From assembly GCF_004564375.1 (NCBI RefSeq), contig NZ_CP038267.1, forward strand, positions 372,001-436,000: a stretch of 64,000 nucleotides of DNA. Reading direction: 5' to 3'. Position numbers and translations under genes: made by a program. Each line of letters starts with the position of its first letter. Within the stretch, counting starts at the first letter, position 1. Positions 35,465 through 43,854 of this stretch are shown piece after piece. The DNA is from Nocardioides euryhalodurans (GTDB lineage: Bacteria; Actinomycetota; Actinomycetes; Propionibacteriales; Nocardioidaceae). The notes under the pieces were generated by a model, which did not search any database, was not told where the DNA came from, and was given only the letters and a program-made list of their open reading frames with translations.

Positions 35465-36188
35465 CGAGGCCGCAGCGGCACCCCACCGGCTGACCACCTG
35501 GCTGGCCTGGCGCCCGGAGTGGCCCGGGGTCGTGGTGATCGCCGCGGCGTGGCTGTGGCTTGCCGTCCAGTCGGTCCAGGTGCCCGCGGGGCACCACGAG
35601 CACGGGGCGTCGGGCCTGATGGGCCTCGGCACGTGGACCGTGATGTGCGTGGCCATGATGCTGCCCCTCGCCCTGCCCGCTCTCCGGCACGTGGCCTTCA
35701 ACAGCTTCCGCGGCCACCGGTGGTCCGGCATGGCGTTGCTGGCGACCGGCTTCCTCGTGCCGTGGGTGGCCTTCGGGGTCGTCGCGATCGCGATCGGGGA
35801 GTGGCTGCTCGCCGGCTGGATGTCGTCCGCGCTGCTGCTCGCGGTGCTGCTCGTCGTGGCCGCGGGCTGGCAGGTGAGCCCGCCCAAGCGCTGGGCGGCC
35901 TTCTCGTGCAGCAGGACCGTCCCGCTCGCGCCCGGCGGCGCACGGGAGGTCGGCACCCGGCTGGAGTTCGGAGCCCGCCAGTCGCTGCGCTGCATGGGGG
36001 CCTGCTGGCCGCTGATGGCCGTCATGGTGGTGCTCCCGCACGGCGTCGTCGGACTGCTCGCGATGGCGGCGGCGACGGTCGGGATGGTGGCCGAGGTGAC
36101 CTCGCGGCGCCGCCGTACGATCCTGCCCTGGCTCGCCGCCCCGCTGGCGTTGGCCGCGGTCGCGGCCGGGCTGGCGGTGACCTGGTGA
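35442..36188 (+). CDS. DUF2182 family membrane protein
   Basis: The 248-residue protein has about six or seven transmembrane helices and the DUF2182 layout: a WTVMCVAMMLPLALPAL segment rich in Met and Pro, then paired Cys/Met-containing helices (CSRTVPL, SLRCMGACWPLMAVMVV). The Met and Cys residues inside the membrane hint at a soft metal such as copper, which would suit a tyrosinase operon, but the family has no established function. GTG 35442 lies within the previous gene (23 bp overlap), so translation is coupled. Confidence 0.8.
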   Translation: MSASSWTDEAAAAPHRLTTWLAWRPEWPGVVVIAAAWLWLAVQSVQVPAGHHEHGASGLMGLGTWTVMCVAMMLPLALPALRHVAFNSFRGHRWSGMALLATGFLVPWVAFGVVAIAIGEWLLAGWMSSALLLAVLLVVAAGWQVSPPKRWAAFSCSRTVPLAPGGAREVGTRLEFGARQSLRCMGACWPLMAVMVVLPHGVVGLLAMAAATVGMVAEVTSRRRRTILPWLAAPLALAAVAAGLAVTW

Positions 36189-37030
36189 CCGACCGGCTGC
36201 CGGGCTTCGTGGTGGCGGGGGTGCCGCGAGCCGGCACCACCACGGTCGCGAGCCACCTGCGGACCGTGCCGGGCGTGTTCGTGCCCGACCTCGAGGAGGT
36301 CCACTACTTCACCCGTCGCCACGACCGCGGCCCCGACTGGTACGCCGGGCTCTACCGCGATGCCCGGCCCGAGCAGGTGTGCGTGGACGTCACGCCGAGC
36401 TACGTCCTGCACGAGGAGGCCGTCGAGCGGATCGCGAGGGAGCTCCCGGACGCGGTCGTCGGCCTGGTGCTGCGCGACCCGGTCGACCGGGCGTACTCCC
36501 ACTACTGGCTCAACCGCGACAAGGGCACCGAACGTCTCGGCTTCGAGGAGGCGCTCGAGGCCGAACCGGAGCGGCTCGCGCGCGACCCGCGCGACCTGCC
36601 CCACGGCTACCTCACCTCCGGCGGGTACGCCCGGTTGCTCCGCCGGCTCCACGAGCACGTCCCCCCGGACCGCGTCCACGTGGTCCTCTTCGACGACCTG
36701 GCCCGCGACCCCGGCCCGGTCGTGGCGGGCCTGTGTGCGCGGCTCGGGGTGCCGCCTCCGACCGAGCCGGTCCCGGCCCGACGCACGAACCACCACGGGC
36801 CGGCGCGCAGCCCGTTGCTCGGCAGCGTCGCCCGACGACTCCCCGGCCCCGTCTCCCGGACGGTCCGCCGCTGGAACAGCACCCCCGGCGCCTATCCGCC
36901 GATGGAGCCGGCCACCCGCGAGCGGCTGCGCGACCACTTCGCGGCCGACCGGGACGAGCTCGAGGAGCTGCTCGGGCGCGCGGTGCCCTGGGGGCGTGCC
37001 GCCACCGGGCGCGACTCCGGCACGAAGTGA
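36185..37030 (+). CDS. PAPS-dependent sulfotransferase
   Basis: The 281-residue protein is a sulfotransferase that moves sulfate from PAPS to an acceptor hydroxyl or amine. The 5'-phosphosulfate loop is VPRAGTTTV (residues 13-21), the 3'-phosphate site RDPVDRAYSHY. The EVHYFTR segment fits heparan N-sulfotransferase-like members. It overlaps DUF2182 by 4 bp. The acceptor is unknown. Together with two more sulfotransferases at 56.8 and 60.4 kb it suggests sulfation of a glycan or glycolipid; the position beside the tyrosinase may be coincidental. Confidence 0.9.
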   Translation: MTDRLPGFVVAGVPRAGTTTVASHLRTVPGVFVPDLEEVHYFTRRHDRGPDWYAGLYRDARPEQVCVDVTPSYVLHEEAVERIARELPDAVVGLVLRDPVDRAYSHYWLNRDKGTERLGFEEALEAEPERLARDPRDLPHGYLTSGGYARLLRRLHEHVPPDRVHVVLFDDLARDPGPVVAGLCARLGVPPPTEPVPARRTNHHGPARSPLLGSVARRLPGPVSRTVRRWNSTPGAYPPMEPATRERLRDHFAADRDELEELLGRAVPWGRAATGRDSGTK

Positions 37031-37499
37031 CGACGCACCGGTCCTGGTGGTGTCCGTGAGGGGCGTGCTCAGTGGCGTACGTGCCGGACCAGTCGAGCTT
37101 CGCCGCTCCGGTGAGGGGTGTCGGGCAGTGGGTCGTTGGGGCCACGTGGCCGGACCAGCTGGACCCAACGAGCCAGCGCACACACACCCACCCTGGGGTG
37201 GTGGTGTGCCGAGACGGTGGCTTCGCTTGAGCGGGGGGTCGGCGTCCCGCTCCCACGTGTCGTCCCGGTGAGGGGTGCGGGGCAGTGGTCGTTGGGGCCA
37301 CGTCGCCGGACCAGCTGGACCCAACGACCCAGCGCACGCACCGGCGCACCCTGGGGTGGTGTGCCGAGACGGTCAGTCAGTCCCCCCTGAGACATCGACC
37401 CCACCCGTTGGACCGACGCAGGGCGCCGCAGGGGAGCGGTGCGGTGCCCTGCCCGAGCCCGCTGCAGCACACCGACGCCAGCTCCCCGGCCGCCGGGAA
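37031..37499. repeat. repeat-rich convergent intergenic region
   Basis: These 469 bp separate the convergent sulfotransferase and glycosyltransferase genes and hold no supported gene. Two imperfect direct copies of about 106-108 bp lie at 37111-37218 and 37268-37373 (period 157 bp). A degenerate partial copy begins at 37056. Each full copy starts GTGAGGGGTG and ends GTGCCGAGACGGT. Each has a large inverted repeat (TCGTTGGG...CCCAACGA, 37133-37171 in the first copy) with an internal GTGGCC-type palindrome, then a CACCC-TGG-GGTGG hairpin. They could be bidirectional terminators or a REP-like element. Confidence 0.7.
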
Positions 37500-38636
37500 T
37501 CAGCCGAGCGAGCGCTCGTAGAACTCCAGCATGGCGGCTGTGACGGCCTCGATGGTGTTGCGGCTGCGGAAGCGGGCCGACGCGGCGCCCGCCCGCGTGG
37601 CGGCGGCGGCGCCGTCGTCGAGCACGTTCACCACGGCCCGGCCGAGAGCGTCCGGGTCGGAGACGGGCACCAGCAGGGCACCCGCGCCGGTGATGGTCTC
37701 CCGGATCGCCGGGACGTCGCCGGCGACGACGGGGGTGCCGATGCCCATGGCCTCCACGACGGCGCTGCCCAGCCCTTCCCAGCGCGAAGGAGCGACGAAG
37801 ACGTCGGCCGCGGCGACCAGGTCGGGTACGTCGGTGCGGGGACCGAGCAGGTGCACGGCATCGGTCACCCCGCCCTCCGCGGCCCGCTGGCGGATCAGTG
37901 TGGTCGCCGTGCCCTCGCGTCCCGCGACGACCAGCTGGGCTGCTGGGTGGGCGCGCCTGACCGCGGCGAACGCCTCGACGAGCGTGTCCAGGCCCTTCTG
38001 GTACTCGTGCCGCGCTGCGGCGACCACCATCGGGGCGTCGTCGGCGAGGCCGAGGCCGGTCCGGACCGTGTGCCGCCGCTCGGGCGTGCGCGACCCCAGC
38101 ACCGCCTCGTCGCGGCCGCGGGGGACCACGTCGATGCGCGAGGGCCGGATCAGCAACCGGCGCCCCATCACGTCGGCGACGTACTGGGTCAGAGCGTGGA
38201 AGCGGTGCACGAGCTGGCAGGTCGCCGCGTCCGCGGCCTGCGCGGCCACGACCCTGGCGGCCGTCAGCCGGGGATCGCCGCGGTGCTCGGGACCGTAGGC
38301 GATGTTGACCAGGCTCGACACGACGCGGGTGCGGGTGGTCGCGGCCGCGACCCTGCCCGCGAGGTCGGCCTCGAAGAGGGTGGTGTGCACCAGGTCGGGT
38401 TCGCGCTCCCGGATCAGCGAGGCGAGCGCTCTGGCGCGCCGGACCCTGTCGGGCTCCAGCACCGGGAAGATCGAGGCGCCGACCGCGCGCAGGTCGTCCT
38501 GGAAGCCCTCCCGCTCGAGGAGGTAGGCGATGTCGAGGTCCACGCCGGCCTTCACCAGGTGCGGAGCCATCGACGCGAGCGCCTGCTCGGCTCCTCCCGG
38601 GCGGTCCAGGCTGTCAATCACGTAGAGCAGGCGCAC
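37500..38636 (-). CDS. glycosyltransferase family 4
   Basis: The 378-residue protein is a GT-B retaining glycosyltransferase. The N-terminus LLYVIDSLDRPGGAEQALA has the acceptor-domain GGAE motif; the donor domain has AARHEYQKGLDTLVEA and the nucleotide-sugar EX7E motif in SRWEGLGSAVVEAMG. The GTG start at 38636 lies inside the preceding acyltransferase gene (23 bp overlap). It is last in a three-gene run: deacetylase, FemAB-like acyltransferase, this. A surface-glycan or glycolipid role is likely; donor and acceptor are unknown. Confidence 0.92.
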   Translation of the reverse strand: MRLLYVIDSLDRPGGAEQALASMAPHLVKAGVDLDIAYLLEREGFQDDLRAVGASIFPVLEPDRVRRARALASLIREREPDLVHTTLFEADLAGRVAAATTRTRVVSSLVNIAYGPEHRGDPRLTAARVVAAQAADAATCQLVHRFHALTQYVADVMGRRLLIRPSRIDVVPRGRDEAVLGSRTPERRHTVRTGLGLADDAPMVVAAARHEYQKGLDTLVEAFAAVRRAHPAAQLVVAGREGTATTLIRQRAAEGGVTDAVHLLGPRTDVPDLVAAADVFVAPSRWEGLGSAVVEAMGIGTPVVAGDVPAIRETITGAGALLVPVSDPDALGRAVVNVLDDGAAAATRAGAASARFRSRNTIEAVTAAMLEFYERSLG

Positions 38637-39684
38637 CTGCGTCCTCCTCGCTCCGTGCGGCACCGTCGTGGTCGGCGTAGCGGGCGCGGACCACCCGCGC
38701 CACCGGCCCGCGGCCCGCGAGCCACGTGGTGTCGGTCCGGTCGACCGCTCCGAAACGGTACTTGTAGGGCTCCGCCCCGCGCAGGAAGTCGAACACCTCG
38801 CAGCCGGCGTCGCGGGCCGCGCGCATCGCGGCGGCCACCAGGACGGTGCCGAGGCCGTGGCGGGCGTACGCCTCGTCCCAGCCGGTCTGGTAGTAGGCGA
38901 AGGTGCGCTGCCAGAGGAAGCCGTAGAGCACCCCGACCACCTCGTCGTCGCGACGCGCCACGACCGCGGCGGGGCCGCAGCCCGGCGTGGCGCGGGCGAG
39001 GAGCGCGAGGTGGAGGCGGCGACGCTCGGCGGTGAAGCTCGTGGCCCAGCCCTGGTCCCCGGCACGCGAGCCGTGCAGCCGCAGCAGGTGGTCGAGCACC
39101 TCGCCGGTCACCTGGCCGGGGGAGAGCCACGTCGTGGTCACTCCCTCCTCGGCCAGCTTCCGCTCGTCGTAGCGCACCCGCTTGCGGAGCTTGGAGGAGC
39201 CGGTCGGCAGCGGGTCGTCGGGCAGGTCGACGCGCGGGCAGGCCGTGGTGGCGATGGGGTCGGCACCGGTCACGAGGTCGGCGGCGCGGCTCTCCGGGTC
39301 GCTGGCCGGCAGCAGCAGGCTGCTGCGGCCGACGGTCTCCGCGAGCCAGCGGCGGACGTCGTCGTGGCGCTCGGGCCGCACCAGCCAGCCGAGGTGGTCG
39401 GCCGCTCCGGCGCCGCTCCCGAGCGGTGCCCACGGTCCCCGGACCCGGGCGATCCGCGGGTGCAGCGGTTCGCGGACCAGCCCCACGACGGCGTCGAGCC
39501 CCCCGTCGCCCGGCCAGACGGCCAACCGCACGTCGCGCCCGGACCCCAGCACCTCCCACCAGGAGAGCTGCCAGTCGGGCGTGCAGAAGTACGACGTCCA
39601 CGGGTGGCCCGCGGCCAGGGCGCGCCAGGCGTCGGCGTACGTCTCGGCGGCCTCGGGAGCGGTCAGGACCTGGGGTGCGGCCAT
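38614..39684 (-). CDS. FemAB/GNAT-like acyltransferase (Acetyltransf_6)
   Basis: The 356-residue protein belongs to the acetyltransferase group with two GNAT-like halves often found in polysaccharide clusters. Visible are the WTSYFCTPDWQLSWWEV segment near residue 25 and the CoA-binding loop of the second half, YARHGLGTVLVAAAMR, then CEVFDFLRGAEPYKYRF. ATG 39684 starts 1 bp after the end of the deacetylase gene. It probably acylates an amino sugar or peptide of the envelope. The first in-frame 93 codons of the longer open frame are antisense-like to the deacetylase gene and are excluded. Confidence 0.87.
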   Translation of the reverse strand: MAAPQVLTAPEAAETYADAWRALAAGHPWTSYFCTPDWQLSWWEVLGSGRDVRLAVWPGDGGLDAVVGLVREPLHPRIARVRGPWAPLGSGAGAADHLGWLVRPERHDDVRRWLAETVGRSSLLLPASDPESRAADLVTGADPIATTACPRVDLPDDPLPTGSSKLRKRVRYDERKLAEEGVTTTWLSPGQVTGEVLDHLLRLHGSRAGDQGWATSFTAERRRLHLALLARATPGCGPAAVVARRDDEVVGVLYGFLWQRTFAYYQTGWDEAYARHGLGTVLVAAAMRAARDAGCEVFDFLRGAEPYKYRFGAVDRTDTTWLAGRGPVARVVRARYADHDGAARSEEDAGAPALRD

Positions 39685-39685
39685 C

Positions 39686-40615
39686 TCAGCGGCCGCCGCG
39701 GGCGTGGTGGACGGCGGGGTGCAGCCCGCTGAGGATGGTCGCGAAGCGATCGAGGGAGGTCTCGGTACCGACCCGCAGGCGGGAGATGCGCAGCCGGTCG
39801 CTGGCGGGGCCGGGGGCCTGCGCCAGCCGGTGGTCGAAGAGGAAGGCCGCCTCGTAGCCGAGCTCGCCCAGGAGCCCCTCGGCCCGCAGGTCGTGGTTGC
39901 CGTTGGGGTAGGCGAAGGCCCGGGGCGGGTGCCCGAGGACCTCGCGGATCGTGTCGTGGGCATCGACGACCTGGCGGGTCACCTCGGCGGTGTCGCACCG
40001 GTCGAGGCACGGATGTGTCCAGGTGTGGTTGCCGATCGCCACGCCTCCCTCGAGGAGGATCGCCAGCTCCTGCCTGGACAGCTGGCCCATGCTCGTGTCG
40101 ACGCCGGGCGCCGCTGCCCGCAGCTCTTCGACCACCTCCACCCGGCGGGTGTCCGGCACCGTCTTGAGCCAACCGACCAGGGCGGCGGCGCTGGTGGTGG
40201 GCGTACCCGCCGCCCGGGCGCCCGCGTCGTGGAGCAGGGTCGCCTCGGTCCACCAGAAGGGCTGTCGGGTGTCGAGCAGGCCGGGCAGCACGAACGCGAC
40301 CGCGGGCACGCCCCGCTCCCGCAGCAGCGGCAGCCCGGCGTCCAGGACGCTCCGGAAACCGTCGTCGAAGGTGACGAGCACGGCGTGCGGCGGGAGTGGC
40401 GGGCCGCCGGAGAGCGCGGCGAGGACGGCGTCCAGCGAGACCGGGGCGGCGTGTCGCACCACGTGGTCGAGCTGGCGGGCGAACTGCCCGGGGTCGTCGA
40501 CGCCGTGGTAGGCGAGCACGGCCAGCCGGCGCGCGGCGCGGCGCGTGAAGACGGCTTGGGCAGGTGATCGTCGCAGTGCGACGTCACCGGCACGCCGAAG
40601 GGTCACCCCAGTCAT
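39686..40615 (-). CDS. polysaccharide deacetylase (NodB-like)
   Basis: The 309-residue protein has a NodB homology domain: LAVLAYHGVDD, the catalytic Asp and first metal Asp in TFDDGF, and the metal histidines in NHTWTHP. FAYPNG, the third motif, is also present. It should remove N-acetyl groups from a glycan. ATG 40615 (MTGVTLRR) has a GGGGGAGGA ribosome-binding site; the GTG-type start 13 codons upstream is not needed. No classical signal peptide is seen, so it may act in the cytoplasm or be membrane-associated. It heads the run to 37500. Confidence 0.9.
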   Translation of the reverse strand: MTGVTLRRAGDVALRRSPAQAVFTRRAARRLAVLAYHGVDDPGQFARQLDHVVRHAAPVSLDAVLAALSGGPPLPPHAVLVTFDDGFRSVLDAGLPLLRERGVPAVAFVLPGLLDTRQPFWWTEATLLHDAGARAAGTPTTSAAALVGWLKTVPDTRRVEVVEELRAAAPGVDTSMGQLSRQELAILLEGGVAIGNHTWTHPCLDRCDTAEVTRQVVDAHDTIREVLGHPPRAFAYPNGNHDLRAEGLLGELGYEAAFLFDHRLAQAPGPASDRLRISRLRVGTETSLDRFATILSGLHPAVHHARGGR

Positions 40616-40715
40616 GAGTCCTCCCCCGCAGACCCCGGGCCCCGAAGGTAGCAACGCGAGGGCGGCTGCAGGAAGCGGTCTAGACAGCCCGTGCCCGGCG
40701 GCGCGGGGGTGGGCC

Positions 40716-40771
40716 TAGCCTTGGGCCGTCGCCGGAGCGGGCACCCTTCGGCGACGTGCGATGTGAAGGGG
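40716..40771 (+). promoter_or_regulatory. -10 box and RBS of the second FemAB-like gene
   Basis: TAGCCT at 40716-40721 is a -10 candidate, and AAGGGGGAGC just before ATG 40776 is a good ribosome-binding site. The 160-bp region between the divergent deacetylase and this gene holds nothing else I recognise. Confidence 0.4.
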
Positions 40772-40775
40772 GAGC

Positions 40776-42332
40776 ATGGCACTCGAGACGGTGGCGTGGA
40801 CGCCGGACGACGTGTCCGCGGACGACGCGGCGCAGTGGGACCGGATGGCGAGCGCGCGCGGCACCCAGGCCGACTTCTACAGCTCGCACGCGTGGTTCCG
40901 CGCGTGGCTCGACGGCCGCCCGCGCGCCGGGAGGAACGTGGTCGTGCCGGCGGTGCTCGAGGCGGGCCGGCCGGTCGCGGTGCTGCCGATGCGTCGGGAA
41001 CGGTGGACCTGGGTGTCGACCAACAAGGGGCACGTGCCGCGGTTCCGCCCGGCGCTGGCCGAGGAGATCCCCGACCCTGAGGTGCTGGGGCTGCTGGTCG
41101 ACCAGCTCGGGCGATCGGGAGCGCACGACCTGGTGCTGGAGGGCCTGCCGTCCCGCGATCCCGCCACGCCGTTGCTGCTCGACGCGTTTCGCGACGCCGG
41201 CTACGCGACGGAGGTCCACTCGCGGCGGACCGACAACGTGGTGCCGGTCTCGACCGACGAGGAGGCGTTCGCGCGCAGCCAGCGCAAGCTCGCCACGTCG
41301 TACCGCTCGCGGGCCAAGCGGGTGGAGCCCTACTGGGACCTCGAGGTCCACCGGTACGGCACCGGCGCGGAGCCGCTGGAGCAGGGCATCGACCTGTTCG
41401 AGGCCGTTTCGGCGCTCAGCTGGAAGGGCGCCCGCGGTGCCCAGGCCCGCCGGACCCGACGGTCGTGGCTGGAGCGGGCCGACGAGCTCGGTTGGCTGCG
41501 GCTGATGATGCTGACGCTCGACGGGCGACCGGCCGCCGGCAACATCTACTTCCGGCTCGGAGACGTGGTCTTCGGCTGGAGCACGGTCTACGACGAGCGG
41601 ATGGCGGTGCTCTCGCCCGGCTACCTGCTCCACAAGCACGTCCAGGAGTCGATCGACCGCGAGCGACCGGCGCTGATGGACCTGATGCCGGGCGACAACC
41701 CCTTCAAGCAGGCGATGGACGTCGAGCAGCCGCCGCTGCTGACCGTCGAGGCGCACCGGCCGACCGTCGCACGACGAGCGACCGCGCCCGTGCGCCGCTG
41801 GGCCCGCCACACGGCGCAGCCGGCGGTCCACCGGGCCCAGATCGGGCTGGCGAAGAAGCGCAACGAGCTGCGCCGGCGCCGGACCGAGGGGGCTCCGGAC
41901 CGGCGGTCGCGGGTCGAGCCCGGCAGCGGCCCGGCCCGGGGCACGGTCGCCGAGGTCGAGACCACCACGGTGCTGCAGCGCTACCTCGCCGTCGCACGGT
42001 CCCTGCCGAGCGCCGCGGCCGTGGCCGAGCTCTGGCCGGAGGACCGTTGGCTGCACGTCCAGGTGGCCGACGGCGCCGCCCTCGTACGCCTCGCCGGCTC
42101 CGGGCCCGAGGCGACCCCTCCGGGGGCGGTGGCGACGGTCCTCGACGTGGTGCCGCTCGAGGCCGGCACGGCCCTCGCCCAGGTCGCCGAGGCGGTCGCC
42201 GACCACCTCGGCGGCGCGGTGCAGGTCGTCGTCCCGGCGGCGACCCCCGAGATCGCCTCGGAGGAGGACCTGCCCTCCCTGCCGTGGACCCCTGCCCTCG
42301 TCGACGGGCCGGCCCCGCAGCAGGCACGCTGA
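40776..42332 (+). CDS. FemAB/GNAT-like acyltransferase with C-terminal extension
   Basis: The 518-residue protein has an Acetyltransf_6 region at about 20-325 (ADFYSSHAWFRAWL, then LRLMMLTLDGRPAAGNIYFRLGD and MDLMPGDNPFKQAM). A basic linker follows (about 335-400, many Arg and Ala), then a 110-residue C-terminal domain that I do not recognise. It is much longer than its relative at 38614. The context is a surface-glycan island directly upstream of pafA. An acyl transfer to an envelope amino sugar is likely for the first domain; the second could be a partner-binding module. Confidence 0.82.
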   Translation: MALETVAWTPDDVSADDAAQWDRMASARGTQADFYSSHAWFRAWLDGRPRAGRNVVVPAVLEAGRPVAVLPMRRERWTWVSTNKGHVPRFRPALAEEIPDPEVLGLLVDQLGRSGAHDLVLEGLPSRDPATPLLLDAFRDAGYATEVHSRRTDNVVPVSTDEEAFARSQRKLATSYRSRAKRVEPYWDLEVHRYGTGAEPLEQGIDLFEAVSALSWKGARGAQARRTRRSWLERADELGWLRLMMLTLDGRPAAGNIYFRLGDVVFGWSTVYDERMAVLSPGYLLHKHVQESIDRERPALMDLMPGDNPFKQAMDVEQPPLLTVEAHRPTVARRATAPVRRWARHTAQPAVHRAQIGLAKKRNELRRRRTEGAPDRRSRVEPGSGPARGTVAEVETTTVLQRYLAVARSLPSAAAVAELWPEDRWLHVQVADGAALVRLAGSGPEATPPGAVATVLDVVPLEAGTALAQVAEAVADHLGGAVQVVVPAATPEIASEEDLPSLPWTPALVDGPAPQQAR

Positions 42333-42385
42333 CGAACCGTTGACCACGTGTCGGCGGTTGGCCCCCAGATCTTTCGCCGTACGCC

Positions 42386-42391
42386 TAGTGT
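42386..42391 (+). promoter_or_regulatory. pafA -10 box
   Basis: TAGTGT ends 7 nt before GTG 42399 and supports that start over the in-frame GTG at 42348. Confidence 0.55.
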
Positions 42392-42398
42392 GGGAGCC

Positions 42399-43760
42399 GT
42401 GGACCGGCGGATCTTCGGGATCGAGAACGAGTACGGCGTGACGTGCACGTTCCACGGACAGCGCCGCCTGAGTCCCGACGAGGTCGCCCGCTACCTCTTC
42501 CGCAAGGTCGTCAGCTGGGGTCGCTCGAGCAACGTCTTCCTTCGCAACGGGGCCCGCCTCTACCTCGACGTCGGCAGCCACCCCGAGTACGCCACCCCCG
42601 AGTGCGACGACGTGACCGAGCTGGTCACCCACGACAAGGCGGGGGAGCGGGTGCTCGAGGGCCTGCTGCTCGATGCCGAGCAGCGGCTGCACGACGAGGG
42701 CATCGCCGGCGAGATCTACCTGTTCAAGAACAACACCGACTCCGCCGGCAACTCCTACGGCTGCCACGAGAACTACCTCGTCAGCCGGGCCGGGGAGTTC
42801 AGCCGGCTGGCCGACGTGCTGATCCCCTTCCTGGTGACGCGGCAGATCGTGGTGGGGGCCGGCAAGGTCACCCAGACGCCACGCGGCGCGACCTACAGCG
42901 TCAGCCAGCGCGCCGAGCACATCTGGGAGGGCGTCAGCAGCGCCACGACCCGTAGTCGGCCGATCATCAACACCCGCGACGAGCCGCACGCCGACGCCGA
43001 GAAGTACCGGCGGCTCCACGTCATCGTCGGCGACTCCAACATGAGCGAGACCACCACGATGCTCAAGGTCGCCAGCTGCGACCTGGTGCTGCGGATGATC
43101 GAGGAGGGGGTCGTGATGCGCGACCTCACCCTCGAGAACCCGATCCGGGCGATCCGCGAGATCTCCCACGACATGACCGGTCAGCGGCGCGTACGCCTGG
43201 CCAACGGCCGGGAGGCGAGCGCCCTGGAGATCCAGGGCGAGTACCTCTCCAAGGCCCGCGACTTCGTCGACCGCCGCCAGATCGGGACCCCGGTGATCGA
43301 GCGGGCTCTCGACCTGTGGGAGCGCGGCCTCAAGGCCGTGGAGTCCGACGACCTCGGACTGGTCGACCGTGAGATCGACTGGGTCATCAAGTGGAAGCTG
43401 ATCGAGCGCTACCGCGCCCGACACGGGTTGCCGCTCGGCCACCCCCGGATCGCCCAGCTCGACCTCGCCTACCACGACATCCACCGCGGCCGGGGGCTCT
43501 ACTACCTGCTCGAGAAGCGGGGCTCGGTGGCGCGTGTGACCAACGACCTGCGGATCTTCGAGGCCAAGTCGGTGCCGCCGCAGACCACCCGCGCCCGGCT
43601 GCGCGGGGAGTTCATCCGCAAGGCCCAGGAGCGCCGGCGCGACTTCACGGTCGACTGGGTGCACCTCAAGCTCAACGACCAGGCGCAGCGGACGGTGCTC
43701 TGCAAGGACCCGTTCCGGGCCCACGACGAGCGCGTGCAGCGCCTCATCGACGGAATGTGA
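42399..43760 (+). CDS. pafA: Pup-protein ligase
   Basis: The 453-residue protein is PafA, which uses ATP to phosphorylate the Pup C-terminal Glu and joins it to substrate lysines. The start [13 protein letters not shown] with Glu9 and the catalytic Asp57 ([12 protein letters not shown]) match the known enzymes. It is the paralogue of dop at 30312, sharing [23 protein letters not shown] and [10 protein letters not shown] motifs. The longer frame from GTG 42348 would add 17 residues not found in the family. It is separated from the prcA end by 8.6 kb. Confidence 0.97.
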   Translation: MDRRIFGIENEYGVTCTFHGQRRLSPDEVARYLFRKVVSWGRSSNVFLRNGARLYLDVGSHPEYATPECDDVTELVTHDKAGERVLEGLLLDAEQRLHDEGIAGEIYLFKNNTDSAGNSYGCHENYLVSRAGEFSRLADVLIPFLVTRQIVVGAGKVTQTPRGATYSVSQRAEHIWEGVSSATTRSRPIINTRDEPHADAEKYRRLHVIVGDSNMSETTTMLKVASCDLVLRMIEEGVVMRDLTLENPIRAIREISHDMTGQRRVRLANGREASALEIQGEYLSKARDFVDRRQIGTPVIERALDLWERGLKAVESDDLGLVDREIDWVIKWKLIERYRARHGLPLGHPRIAQLDLAYHDIHRGRGLYYLLEKRGSVARVTNDLRIFEAKSVPPQTTRARLRGEFIRKAQERRRDFTVDWVHLKLNDQAQRTVLCKDPFRAHDERVQRLIDGM

Positions 43761-43800
43761 CGAACGCGGCCGGGTGCCGGAAGCGTTCAGGGTCCCCGGA

Positions 43801-43806
43801 TAGGGT
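43801..43806 (+). promoter_or_regulatory. -10 box for the FKBP lipoprotein gene
   Basis: TAGGGT is followed by a leader of roughly 40 nt with a GAAGGTGAGAG ribosome-binding site before GTG 43855, so transcription of fkbp-pafB-pafC can start here. Confidence 0.5.
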
Positions 43807-43854
43807 GGCGGTCGTTTGCCCCGTCCCGATCGTCGTGCAACCGAAGGTGAGAGC

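Noticed and set aside
33887..37324. 1145-codon minus-strand open frame opposite the tyrosinase to sulfotransferase genes
   Set aside because: It runs antisense to three well-supported genes and through the intergenic repeats; composition is low-complexity.
37111..37373. CRISPR array
   Set aside because: Only two long imperfect copies with a 157-bp period and internal hairpins; no short repeats with unique spacers.
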